Origin: Zeus faber
Lineage: Eukaryota > Chordata > Actinopteri > Zeiformes > Zeidae
Reading direction: 5' to 3'
Length of the DNA: 64,000 nucleotides
Assembly: GCA_960531495.1 (NCBI GenBank)
Contig: OY482860.1
Location: 2,226,622 to 2,290,621, forward strand
In this document: positions 14,250-24,996 of the stretch, piece after piece
Numbering within the stretch: position 1 is the stretch's first letter
Layout: each line of letters opens with the position of its first letter
The notes under the pieces: generated by a model
Told to the model about the DNA's origin: nothing
The model's input: the letters and a program-made list of their open reading frames with translations, nothing else
Database searches by the model: none
Made by a program: the position numbers and the translations under genes

Positions 14250-14740
14250 GTGTAGATACAGAAAGGGAACATGCTCCTCTGGAAGCAGTAACAATTGCCA
14301 GAACAAGTACGTGAAGTGGGGGTGGAGCCAAATACGGTATCAGCAAAGCGCAAACAGTGAGTTTTTATGAATATTTATTTTTGTACAGATATTTTTAAAA
14401 TGACTTGTTTTCGAAAGAAAAAAAAAACATTTGGAGAAATGATGAGTCTGAACCGGGGCGGTCGGCTGCAAGGACGAGAAACTAAAACGTGTCCAGTCTC
14501 TACTGAGACAGGTTTTTATATCCTTAAGTTTTATTATTTTCGTTCTTAAAAGTGCCACTCAGACCCTAGACATATATTTTACAGTTAGGGGTGTGGTGCA
14601 GGGAGATCAGGCACAAGCGCTTCGCTTGCCCGCCAGCTGCACTGGAGGGAGGGAGGGAGGGAGCGAGCAGACAGGGAGCAGCAGAGAGAGGCAGAAAGTA
14701 TAGGACAGGTTGAAAATGATCACATTGATTTGAAAACATT
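14250..14740. repeat. Dispersed repeat, copy 1 (pair with 46400-46830)
   Basis: Shares ordered blocks with 46400-46830, including AAGCAGTAACA, the ATATTTATTT/GTACA region, GACGAGAAAC, CAGTCTCTAC/GAGACAGGT, CCACTCAGACCCTAGACAT and GACAGGTTGAA. Divergence is substantial and no transposase or RT motif was seen, so the class is unknown. The second copy is followed by GGTTGGGAACCCCTGCT at 46953-46969, resembling a fish hAT terminus, which hints at a non-autonomous DNA transposon. Confidence 0.6.
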
Positions 14741-15340
14741 GGGTAAGGGTTATTGCACAGTCCGTTGGGCGTATATTTACTCATTTACATATCTATTTAT
14801 TGGCTCATTCATTCACTTCAGGATTTATTCTATAGGTATATTTATTTTTATTTGCACGCTAAATCCTCTTTGTCCATGCAAGTAAATAAGCTTGCCCCAT
14901 CCATACCGGCATTATCATGGCACACGTGAAAATGCGCAAGACGGAAATTTTCCTGAATGTAGCTGCATGTGTGAATAGTGAAACTCACTAACGGTGCCGG
15001 AAAGGTTATCCCAGTAATTTAGGGGGAACTATGTGTGAGAGGAAGGGGTTATAGAGTATTTTTGAGTTTGAAGTTATTCTCTCTCAACAGGCTGGATCAG
15101 TTTGTTCTTTTCAGGGGGTTGTTCGCTATTGTTCTTCATCTTCGTTTTCTGAGTTTTCACAGGTTTCAGGCGGGTTGGAGATGAAATGGGGTGATGGGGT
15201 TTAGGTTAATGGCTTTGCCATGAATAAAAATCTGTAAACAAAGTAGCATCCTGCCTTTACACACTTGCACGGACAGACACACATACTCCTCCTTAATGCT
15301 TAATGCATGAAGGTATACAACATGACATCGCCCTGCCCCA
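14741..15340. other. No gene seen
   Basis: Mixed-composition sequence with no recognised feature, ending where the polypyrimidine tract begins. Confidence 0.4.
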
Positions 15341-15755
15341 CAGCTCCTCCTCTTCTCTCCTTTCTTCTCATCTCCACCCCTCTCCCCATCTCCCCTCTAC
15401 ACATCCTCTCCTTGTCTACTCTCCTTTCCTCTCTCTTCTCCTCTTTCTCTTCCTCTCTCCTTCTCTCCTCTCCTCTCTTCACATCTTTTCTCCTATCCTC
15501 TAATCTCGTCTCCCCAGCCTCTCCTCCTCTCATCTCATTTTCTCTCATCTTCTTGTCTTCACTCATGTCCTTTCCCCTCATCTCCTCCCTCTGCCCTCCC
15601 CATATCTCCTCTCCACACATCCCCTCATCTCTTCCTTCCTTTCTTCTTGTCTTCTCTCTTCTCCTCTCCTTTCTTCTTTTTCTCTCTCTTCCTCTTCTTC
15701 TCCCCTTATCTCCTCTCCTCTACTGTCCTCTCCTCCTCCTCCTCTTCCTCTCTTA
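15341..15755 (+). repeat. Polypyrimidine (C/T-rich) tract, left part
   Basis: More than 400 bp of almost pure C/T on the plus strand built on TCTCCTC-type units. The open frames in it (Ser/Leu/Pro-rich) are a composition artefact. The tract is continuous with 15962-16415 once the SINE between them is discounted. Confidence 0.95.
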
Positions 15756-15961
15756 GGAGGTAGAGCTGTTGGTCTAGGGATCTAAAGGTTGCTGGTTCGA
15801 TCCCAGGCTCCTCCTGCTAGCATGCTGTAGTGTCCTTAAGCAAGACAATTAACCCCTAATTGCTCCTGATGGCTGCGTCCGTCGGTGTTTGAACAATTGT
15901 AAGTCGCTTTGGATAAAAGCGTCTGCTAAATGTAAATGTAATGTAAATGTAATGTAATGTT
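15756..15961 (+). mobile_element. SINE with TGTAA-type tail, inserted in polypyrimidine tract
   Basis: Third and best-preserved copy of the family at 1093-1231 and 8161-8357. It starts GGAGGTAGAGCTGTTGGTC, has B box GGTTCGATCCC, the GTCGCTTTGGATAAAAGCG domain, and a tail of several TGTAA/ATGTAA units at about 15928-15961. The C/T-rich host sequence continues on both sides, so the insertion site is clear. Confidence 0.88.
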
Positions 15962-16415
15962 TCTCCTTCTATCATCTCCTCTCCACCCTGCATCTCCTTT
16001 ATTTCTCTCCTTTCCTTTCCTCTCTTCTGGGGATGAGAGGAAGGAGACTTCCTCTCATCCCCCATTCTCTTCATTTTGCCCTCCTCTCATCTTCTCTCCT
16101 CTTGTCTCCACTCAACTCAACCCCTCTCCGCTGAACTCCCCATCAGTTCCTCCTCTCTCCTCTCCTCCCCTCTCCTGCCCACATCTTTCTCTTTTCCTCC
16201 CTCCTGCCCACCCCTCTCTCCTCTCCTCCCCTCTCCTGTCCACCCCTCTCTCCTCTTCTTCCCTTTCCTGGCCACCCCTCTCTCCTATTCTCCCCTATCC
16301 TGCCCATCCCTCTCCCCTCTCCTTCCTTCTCCTGCCTACCCCTCTCTCCTCTCCTCCACTCTCCTGCCCACCCATCTCTCCTCTCCTCTCCTCATCTGAC
16401 TTCCTCTCCTGATCG
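15962..16415 (+). repeat. Polypyrimidine tract, right part, with minisatellite of about 32 bp
   Basis: Pyrimidine-rich sequence. From about 16150 to 16400 it resolves into roughly eight imperfect copies of a unit near 32 bp in which CTGCCCACC alternates with CTCTCTCCTCTCCTCC. Units differ by a few transitions each. Confidence 0.85.
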
Positions 16416-19400
16416 GGAGGGGTGAGTGAGTGTGTCGCTTATCACCCTCTTCCAGATGGGCTTAGGACTGGCGATCGAGGAGTCTCTAGCTCCCTCGGAG
16501 CTCTGCGAGCCGAAGGAGAGGGGGACCATGATTCGGCACGCTCCTCATTCCTGCACAAACAATTACAGTATGCATGACAGCGCACGGGTGCACACAGACA
16601 AAGATACACACTCACAAATCAACACACACAGACCCATATTTACAAACATGCTTACTGAGTTAGGATGATGGGGATTCCAGTTTGGAGGCAGATTTCCTGT
16701 AGAGCTTTGGACCTACAGTTAGGTTTGTCACGTTTAGTTCAAAGCCTGTACATTTAAAAAGAAGAAGAAATATTTCATGTTATTATTATTATTTATTCTT
16801 TTTTAAAATGTTTTATTTATTGGTATTGTTTCATTTTTCTTCACATCCTCTGCTCTCTCGAGTCTTTGTCATCTACTCTATGGGCTGCAGTCTGTGAAGC
16901 CTGCCTGTGGTTGTGAATGACGAGTAATGTCCCCCATTCTCCTCACCCACTGTATTTACTTTTTTGCTGGCAAATACTTAATATACTTAAAATTAAAAAA
17001 ATAAATAAATGGTCAAGCTTTAAATTAAGGTCCTTGTAATAAGTGCTATATAAGGTCCTTATAAGTCTGTATAAGACGCTTATTAACATTATTATGTGTA
17101 TATAATAGGGCCGAATAGGAATGATTAATCATATTCAAACCGACATCTCAGTTTAATAGAACACAATTTTTTCAATCGCAAAGGCTGCAATGAAAACAAC
17201 AAAACAACAAAAAAAATGTTTTTACACAGTCTAACCAACAGGGCTGTCCAGGGCCAGCTCTTTCTACAGGCGAGATATGCTGCCGCCTAGTGTGCCATTC
17301 CCGAGGGGGGGCAATCGGGCGAAATTTGCGCACCCGTGTCCCTCTCCCACTATACCGACAATGCACATGCCAGCGATGGGTTGCCTGCGGTGTGAGAAGT
17401 GTGTTTTGATTTTATTTTATGTATCCTTATTGAATGAAACTGTGCGTCGCTCTCTTACCACCCACCCCCGTCAAATTAATTGATTGTTTTAACAAAACGT
17501 CCAGCCAATGGGGTTTTAGCTTTACTCCAGATTCCATTTTATTTACTCTGAAAATCTTTCAGTGATTTCACCAGTTGTAAAATCTTCACTCATATTAGAT
17601 CTAAAAGGGCTAATGTAAAAGTTTTTTCGGACTTTCACCATAGTGTGCGGAGCAGTGTGGAGCTCAGAGCACTGTGGGATACAGCAGGGCTTGGGGCTTT
17701 TTAGTTTCATCCAATTCCGGAAACGTTGGAAAATAAAATAAATACACCTATGGTTTGTTTGGAGAAACACGCAGCAGAGTGGATCACAGCCAGTCCAGTC
17801 AACCTAATGTGGACACACACACACAATAAAACACACACAGCAAATACTTACATGTCCCTAGTCTGCAGTTTTGTCAGGGACAGATGGTATTAATTAATCT
17901 TTCATTTAAAAGAATTGTGGTGGTCTCTGCAGCCAACAATAGAGCATGTCCCATGATTAGCTCTTAGCTAAAAAAACAACTGACTGAGTTGTCTTTTTTC
18001 ACAGTTTGTGTGTTAGTTGGCCCATCAGAGACCCAAATGTAGGTGCACAAGTACTGAAGAAGTGAGTTTTGCATAATAGGTCCCCTCTAAAATAGTAGGT
18101 CACTGAATGAAAAGTAACACCTTCTGGTGTTGAGGAGTCGCATCCTCCTCACCAGTGACCATCTCCCTCAGTAGCAATCGTAGCCTGACAAAACAGCAAG
18201 TGCATTGCGAGGGAGAGGAGAGGACAGGAGAGAGTTTGAATGAGAAGAGAGACAAAAGTAAGAGAAAGGAGATGTAATGAGAGGGTGGCAAATACTCCAA
18301 CATGTTTTTAGTGCCAGCAATCAGCAAATGCATGCAAATCAAATGCATACAATAAAGAACTTGGTCTGCACAGGGCAGTTTCTGTTTTGGAGCAATGCGC
18401 TAGAGGCAACAAACAGCTTAGAGGCAACAGTGATCCTGAGCATCCTATAATAACTCCTTGCCTGAATAAGTAGATTAAATATTAGATTTGGCTATTTTAG
18501 GGACCTCAATAATAGTGTAACAACATACCTTTGGTTTTGCTGGAGTGCACATGAGGTGTGTCTCTATCCACTGACACTCTGCCTTTCTTATTTCCCCAAG
18601 GCTCTCTGTTTAACAATAAAGCAAAAGAACAGTAATTATACTGTGTATGCACGGATTGACCACCCGGCCAATTAAGTCACTGCTCCCTCAATCCTAAATT
18701 TACTGGAAAAATAAAGCACATTCTGACATATTTTATAATTATTTATCTAATTAAGTCATACAGTACATAATGTTGATAGAAAATTTAAAGTCAGCTAATG
18801 GAAAAATAAAGTCCACACATTTGTACCATTATCAGCACATTAGAAATTAAAATTGCACCTCTCAAAAGCGGTATCAATTTATGTAGTGTTACATGGTTTA
18901 TTAAACTATTAAATTACCATATGAAATGCCTTTTTTTACAGGGCACCGCTCCCAATTCTGGGAGAATAGCAAATAAACCAAATTAACTATCATTGATCAG
19001 TCTCAGAAGGATTGGAGGAGATTAACTGTCTTCACCTCTTACATGAACAAACAACTTCTTTCCAATAAATGGGATTTATTTTATCATGCTAATCTACTTG
19101 ATTAAATGAAAGAAATCAAGAAAATAAGTGATAAAGAAATGGTAGTAAAATAAATGAAAATAGTAAAATAAATGATAAAGAAAATAGGCAAACTATTTAG
19201 ACAATTTCTAATTACTAACTATTTAAACATAATTTCAACACTACTAATAAAAGGCATAAAATCATCATCGTTAGTCTGATTATATCACACACAATGGACA
19301 TTACAGTATTGGTGGTTATCGCGGTGTCTACCCATTGGCCACTAGATGGCAACCTGGCAACATGAAAATAAATACATATAAATTGTATTATTGGTCAATT

Positions 19401-19624
19401 CGGCAGTTTATGTCGGACAGTCATGAGAGTTGGATCATCTTTTAATGGAAACATCTGCAGAAATAATATTACTCCAATAACTGACTGAGTTGACATTGGT
19501 TCATTTTAATTCAGACCTCTTAATAGAAAAGGGACTCTTGGTTGGTACTCTCCTCCCAGACATGTCTTGGAGACAGACTCGCCCTGCATTGATTTAGGGC
19601 GTTGAGACAACTGTCTACCCTGTT
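16416..19624. other. No supported gene; doubtful exon-like stretch 16453-16668
   Basis: A plus-strand frame at 16453-16668 follows a pyrimidine tract ending TTCCAG and reads GLGLAIEESLAPSELCEPKE at its start. It has no donor, no recognisable homology, and soon becomes CACA-rich sequence. From about 17020 to 17100 there are GGTCCTTATAAG-like segments of a common fish repeat. The rest (17.1-19.6 kb) is AT-rich with no coding evidence. Confidence 0.35.
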
Positions 19625-20815
19625 GTTTGATAGTTCTTATAGGAACCACAATCAATGAAATAGATAGGGAAATGAGACATTTTCAACCTCCATCCAACAT
19701 CACAAGATTGCTTGGATTGCAAACAACATCCATTACCCAGCGGAAGCTCTGGGATCAGTTTGTGCGCAATTTTGAGACCTTCAAGTTCAAGAGATTATTT
19801 GTCACATACATACACATACGGTCGTACATATATGCAGTGAAATGTCATGACACCCGGTGATTACGCACAAGCTCTATAAGCTCGAAAAATACTCAAATGT
19901 GCGTAATCGACACGCGGTGCTCGCGCAGGCGGCCGCAAGGGGCGGCGCCACATTCGCGATTCTGGGTTCTATAATAAGGGTAAACAAATCTGACAGATTG
20001 TATGGTCGATCATATATGACATACAATGTTCACATTCTTCTTCATCTTAGTGACAGTGTCAGAAACTGGGGAGCCCTTAGGGTGTTTCAGTGCATACAGT
20101 TTTGAAGGGTTCAATGGTTTTCTGTTGAAACTATACAATGGCACTCAATCTTAACCCGTACACATAGTAACATCTTTTCTCTTACTGAAACAAGTAGAGC
20201 ATATTGGCAAGATTGTAAAACAGCTGTTTGACACAATAATAGATACCTATGATACAACACAACATGCAAGAAGAGTGAAGGGCACTGTGCTCTGTGGAAG
20301 TGGTTGCTTTAGAGCTCTTAGAAGGGATGCTATTGAGCAGCATCTTGGATACCCTGTCAAAGCTATGTTTTACCACAAAGCAGTAGTTAACTCACAAATA
20401 TTTCTAAGCAATACTGTATCAGCCACTCAGAATGGTCGCCTGTCACTTGCCTGTTAAGGACCATCCGGCCATTCTAGGTGGCTGCATCTGTAATAACAGA
20501 ATAAAACTTAAGAGGGATGACACTCTGGTTAGGACATCTTATGTTTGTCAGATAGTCTTTTTTGACAAAGTTGGGAGTCACACTCGCTATGTCTAGCAAG
20601 AAAATGTGTGTCAAAACCAAGATTGTCTCTTCAAGGCTACTATAGTGGATCTAGGTGCCAGATTAAGCATGTGATGTCAATACCATCTGAATTTAGTAAT
20701 TTGATTGCTCATGACGTCTGTCAAATGTCAGAAAAATGTGTAGTATATGGAGAAGGTAATGGTTGTTTAATTTGCTTAATACCAAACAACAGCGAGATTG
20801 ACATCTGAGCTGGCC
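19625..20815 (+). pseudogene. Decayed EnSpm/CACTA-like transposase (DUF4218-type region)
   Basis: Broken reading frames recall the C-terminal half of animal EnSpm/CACTA-type transposases. A first block, INEIDREMRHFQPPSNITRL (19654-19713), resembles the ID..PP...R segment of that family. A later block has SDRLYGRSYMTYNVHILLHL and then SDSVRNWGALRVF (about 19990-20085), followed in another frame by FEGFNGFLLKLYNGTQ (about 20099-20146), matching the N.H.L.HL...VR..GPLW...F.FE..NG pattern. Further degenerate frames (CGSGCFRALRRDAIEQHLG) continue to about 20810. Frameshifts and stops are frequent, and a retroposon tail interrupts it at about 19781-19972. The assignment is from memory of the family pattern and was not searched. 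Confidence 0.6.
19781..19972 (+). mobile_element. Retroposon 3'-end fragment nested in transposase
   Basis: Begins near TTCAAGAGATTATTTGTCAC and contains GCAGTGAAATG, a block common at the ends of teleost non-LTR elements, followed by GC-rich CGCGCAGGCGGCCGCAAG. It splits the transposase-like frames on either side. The segment at 22622-22675 shares the start (TTCAAGAGGTTTATTCGTCAC) and is probably the same family. Confidence 0.5.
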
Positions 20816-21924
20816 ATTCAGAGTACAGAGCTGGTCACCAAGTAACAAGCCAAATGTAACACATTCATTATAAGTGGTTCAAGCATGTTGTGGAGATGTT
20901 TCATTGTGTTGTTTAACCGTGTGCCATATGATTCTTGTGTCCATAGATTCTTTGGAAGGTGCAGAGTCCAACCCATCACTTTCACTGTCCACCAAATAGT
21001 CCTCTTTTTTGAATTATTTAACAAATACTTTTTTTTTGCAACTCCTCAGATTTTTCATGATTTATGAGATTGTTTTTGTGCACATGTTGTGGGATGATGT
21101 CCAAGTCGATCCATGGAATGTGGTCATTATTAATGTTTTTGGATCCATTCGCTCAATAACTTGTCCCCATCTGGTTAAAATGGAGTATTTGATTTAAAGC
21201 CCTTGTTATAATTACCTCCACATAGATGGCTTCCCCTAGTGCCCCTTTCATCATCTGTTCATTCATTCCCCCATGTTGATTACTGTTACGCGTATTACAC
21301 ATTCCCAGTATTTAAGTCAGTATCAACATTATCTCTACATATGTATATCTATCTATATTATGAATATGTATCGCCAGAATATGATGATAATGATATTTCC
21401 ATCTGTGAAAGTAGGTTGTGTTTTATGGTTTGATGTTTTCTTAGCAATATTAGCTTTTATGTATAGTAGCATATAAATGGGGGTGGTAATGAATAAATAT
21501 ATATTTTAAAGAAAGTTTGAAACTTTTATGGAATTGTGTAAAGGGGCTGATTTCTTGAGGTAATATGAGAGCTTGCCATTGAATGACTGATTGTGATGTG
21601 GATGTTGCAATCCTGTACAGTAATGGTGAATTATTTTTCAATACATACTGCATTACTTTGAAGACTGCATCTTGTGTCATAATTTCATGCTTTGGTAGTC
21701 CAGATTCACTAGCTCATTCTGTCAAAATAAGAGACTTTATGTGGCGTATGTGTACACCACAAAGGTGGCCTGCCACCTTTGTGGTGTATTTCCTTTATAC
21801 AGATTCCATATGTACTGATATAATTTATCAATATTGCTGAACCTTTGTGTTTGTCAGTACTCACATTACTGCAGTTGTTGAAAATGTTATGGGGAAAGTT
21901 TAAAGATGTGCAGTATTTGTGACA
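20816..21924. other. No gene; AT-rich, probably inside the EnSpm-like element
   Basis: No recognisable coding block. It lies between the transposase remnant and the ACATGT array, so it is probably the element's 3' non-coding part. It contains the palindrome listed separately at 21753-21788. Confidence 0.4.
21753..21788. repeat. 36-bp perfect inverted repeat
   Basis: Two 17-bp arms, TACACCACAAAGGTGGC and its exact reverse complement, separated by 2 bp (CT). It could extrude as a cruciform or form a very stable RNA hairpin. No mismatches in the arms. Confidence 0.95.
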
Positions 21925-22060
21925 CATTACAACATGTGGTAACATGATTTCCACATGTGCGCCATATGTTTCAACATGTTGTATCATGTTTTCCACATGT
22001 GCTCTATATGGTACAACATGTTACAACATGTGATAACACGATTTCCACATGTGCTGTGAA
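21925..22060. repeat. ACATGT-rich subterminal-like array
   Basis: Short interspersed repeats of ACATGT/ACATGTG and AACATGTT with recurring TTTCCACATGTGC (three times at about 21949, 21990 and 22048), spaced roughly 40-55 bp apart. Clustered short direct and inverted motifs near an element end are typical of the transposase-binding subterminal regions of CACTA/EnSpm elements, which fits the transposase remnant upstream. Confidence 0.65.
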
Positions 22061-22621
22061 GGAACCTAAAGGAACTAAAAGAACTGGCGGAAACAGTTCC
22101 AAATTATTTTCGCCAGTTATTTTACTTTCTTCGATTCACTCATTGATTCCCTCTTTAGTTATTTGAGCCGGGATTCTGTTATTTCAAACCGCATTATGCA
22201 AACACAGGCATTGTATGATTCCATGCCTGTCAACATTGGGATTTTTAGAATAAGGGCAATGTTCAGTCCCAGTGGCACACCGTTAGCGAGGTGGCGGTGG
22301 TGTGACTCACGATTATGCACGGTGTGTTCTTTGGTTTCATTCAATTACAATAAATGCATCTACAATTAAACACCCTGTTATTATTGGTTTTGTTTGGATA
22401 AATGGGGGAATGGGGACGCGCAGTGGTCGGGTCAGCCCCGGTTGCCGGAGCAGAGAAGGGCAGTGCCGTGCCAATCTTTTTTAAATGTTCCTTTTAGAAT
22501 GGTTAAAAATACAGACATTTATTATTTACAGGAAAAGAAACAACTGGGAGGACAGCGGCAAAGAAGAGTAAAATACGAGAGAATCCCGGGGGTTGACAGC
22601 TATGGCATGATCCCACCTACA
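22061..22621. other. No gene seen
   Basis: Sequence of unknown nature with no coding block. The right border of the EnSpm-like element may be in here but no CACTA terminus was identified. Confidence 0.4.
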
Positions 22622-22675
22622 CTTCAAGATTCAAGAGGTTTATTCGTCACATACATATACATATATTCATACATA
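22622..22675 (+). mobile_element. Retroposon 3'-tail fragment cut by Tc1
   Basis: Starts TTCAAGATTCAAGAGG and continues as an ACATACAT-rich tail like that at 19781. The Tc1 element begins directly after a TA at 22674-22675, so it inserted in this tail. Confidence 0.5.
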
Positions 22676-23868
22676 CACTACTCACAAAAAGTTTGGGATA
22701 TTTGGCTTTCGGGTGAAATTTATGGAAAATGTAAAAGGTTAACGCTATAGTGATATTATATCATGAAAGTAGGGCATTTAAGTAAAAGCATGCAACGGTG
22801 ATTTCCTCATCTCAAACAATTTATTGAAACAAAAGCCAACAACAGTGTTGGGTATAGCACAACAAAAAATGTCAATGTCTCAATAACTTGTCATGTGCCC
22901 TTGAGCATCAATTACAGCTTGACAACGACGTCTCATGCTGTTCACAAGTCGACTGCTGAAGGGCGGCCCTCAGGTCATTGAGGTTCTGGGGTAAAGAGTT
23001 ACGAGCCTCTACACGGTGACTCAGCTGATCCCATAGGATTTATATGGGATTCAGGTCTGGAGAAAGTGCAGGCCACTCCATTTGAGGTACCCCAGTCTAC
23101 AGCAGCCATTCCCTAATGATGCGACCTCGATGAGCTGGAGCATTGTCGTCCATGAAGATGAAATTAGGCCTGTGTTGTTCATGCAGGGGCACAATGACTG
23201 GATTAATGATGTTATTCAGGTAGTATGGGCTTGTCACTGAACCATTCACAAAGTGTAGGCAGTTCTGTATTGACTAGACACACCTGCCCACACTGCAACA
23301 ACACCACCACCAAAGGCTCGTCTGGTGACAACAGTGGCTGATGCATAGCGCCCTCCTTGATGTCTCCAACAACGTTGGCGGCCATCATTTCTGCTCAACG
23401 TGAATCGACTTTCATCAGAGAACAGCACTGAGGCCCACTGGTCCCTCGTCAAGCGTAAATGCTCCCTGGCCCATGCAAGACAATGATGCCTGTGCCTGGT
23501 GGTGTGGTCAGGTACCCTTGCAGGTCGTATAGCACGCAGACCACGCTGATATAAACGGTTTTGAATGGTCTGACGTGACACTTGGGTGCCTCTCACCTCC
23601 CTTAAATGTGCCTGGAGTTGAGTGGCATTCATCATCCGGTTCCGCAGGGCACTGTTCACAATGAAGCGCTCATCAGTGTGGGATGTGGCCAAAGGACGTC
23701 CACTTCTATGCCTTTCTGTGACTCTTCCAGTCTCTCTGTATCTGTTGCAACCTGCTGATGACACTCTGTGACACTCTAAGCTCAGTGGCCACTTCCCTCT
23801 GAGAACATCTTGTTTGAAGCCTTGCAATGCCGAGGTACTCTTGATCAGTTGTTAGGTGTCCCAGACCA
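22676..23868 (-). mobile_element. Tc1-type transposon, 5'-truncated
   Basis: The left end is a Tc1 terminus, CACTACTCACAAAAAG, preceded by TA. It matches the terminus of the complete copy at 56904-58433, which is in the opposite orientation. On the minus strand the transposase begins near 23868, and the 5' non-coding part with the other inverted repeat is absent. Without a second terminus it cannot be mobilised. Confidence 0.9.
22877..23860 (-). pseudogene. Tc1 transposase remnant, copy 1
   Basis: A DD34E cut-and-paste transposase remnant. The frame 23827-23246 contains SGRPLATSHTDERF, the helix-turn-helix second half, and the first catalytic Asp in LFSDESRFTL. After AGVSSQYRTA a 1-bp shift is needed to continue to FMDDNAPAH, the second Asp. 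The codon for the catalytic Glu in PDLNPIE is TAA in this copy (23040-23042). About 40 bp are also missing near the C-terminus. The N-terminal 25 residues are scrambled relative to copy 2. Confidence 0.88.
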
Positions 23869-24744
23869 TAATTTATTGGGACAAATGTGGAGTGTCAGAC
23901 TTTTAACATCCTTATATGGCCGCAGTCTTGCCCAAGTCCTGCACGGACTTGGGCTGCAGGGAGAACTCACTGAATGGATCCACTGCAAGAACGAGTTGTT
24001 TGCGAACGTCAGAATCACCGGAAACCGTTTGCAATTCGGTGATTGAATCAGTGAACAAATCTTTCAGTGAACGGAATCAAAAGATTTGTCTCTGAAAGGA
24101 TCCAGAACACCGACTACTAACGCTTATTACAATAACCTTAAAGTGTTACCAAATAAATTAATAAAAGCTTTGATGAGCAACAATGGACTCATTTCGGACA
24201 GAGGCAGAGACCCTGTGAGTGTGGGAAGCCAGAGGATCCAGTCAATCACAGATCACCGAGATGACCAGCAGAATAATGAGCCTTATTTTGGTCTGTGTTT
24301 TGGATTAGGACTGCAGACTCAGATAGACCTGCAGTTACTGACACACACCTCATTATTGTATTATTTATGCTGCGTACAGTCAGTGCTTGAATACAAAATT
24401 CATACATTCTGTTTCTTTGACAGCTACAGAATGTGTTTAGAACAAAGAATAGATTGTGATAATGTAACATATAAATGTGAAAATCTCTTCATTTAGGCAG
24501 GACCCTTTAAAACATGACATAATTAAATGGAAACCAGGAATGGAATCTACAGATGTTTTGGTCTCACTAAGATCCACTGCTTAAAATCGTAATAGTCTTT
24601 GGTAATTTCCTACATTTTTTCAGCATTGAGTAGCTGTGTGCAATTGCTTCCAGGATGCTGATGTTTCAAGATGTGATTGATTGCAGGGTTTAGATCAATC
24701 TACAGCCAACATGTACAATGTACTGTAAACCTTATATCCTTAAG
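23869..24744. other. No gene; small hairpin near 23930
   Basis: Contains an inverted repeat with 10-bp arms (GCCCAAGTCC and GGACTTGGGC) at about 23930-23954, and GTGAACGGAATC-like sequence of a kind scattered in fish genomes. No coding evidence. Confidence 0.4.
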
Positions 24745-24996
24745 AGAGCTACCACTTCCGGTTCCGGTAACGTCTTTTGTGTTTGTGCTACTTCTTTGAA
24801 TCGCTTCCCAAACTACCTGATCTTGGATTACTGATCTCGGATTATTTGCAATGTGATATCCCTACTCTTTCCTGGCTTTGACGCTCGCCTGAACTGTCTT
24901 TTCGGATTTTGGAATGTGGACTCTGGCTTGGCTAGCGCTTGGCTAGCACTCGGCTAACTACGCTAGCTAGCATGTTAGCCTAGCATATTGCTAACT

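Noticed and set aside
15307-16412. Ser/Leu/Pro-rich frames of about 105-150 codons in all plus frames
   Set aside because: C/T-rich DNA rarely encodes stops. The same composition is seen in every frame, and a SINE cuts the tract.
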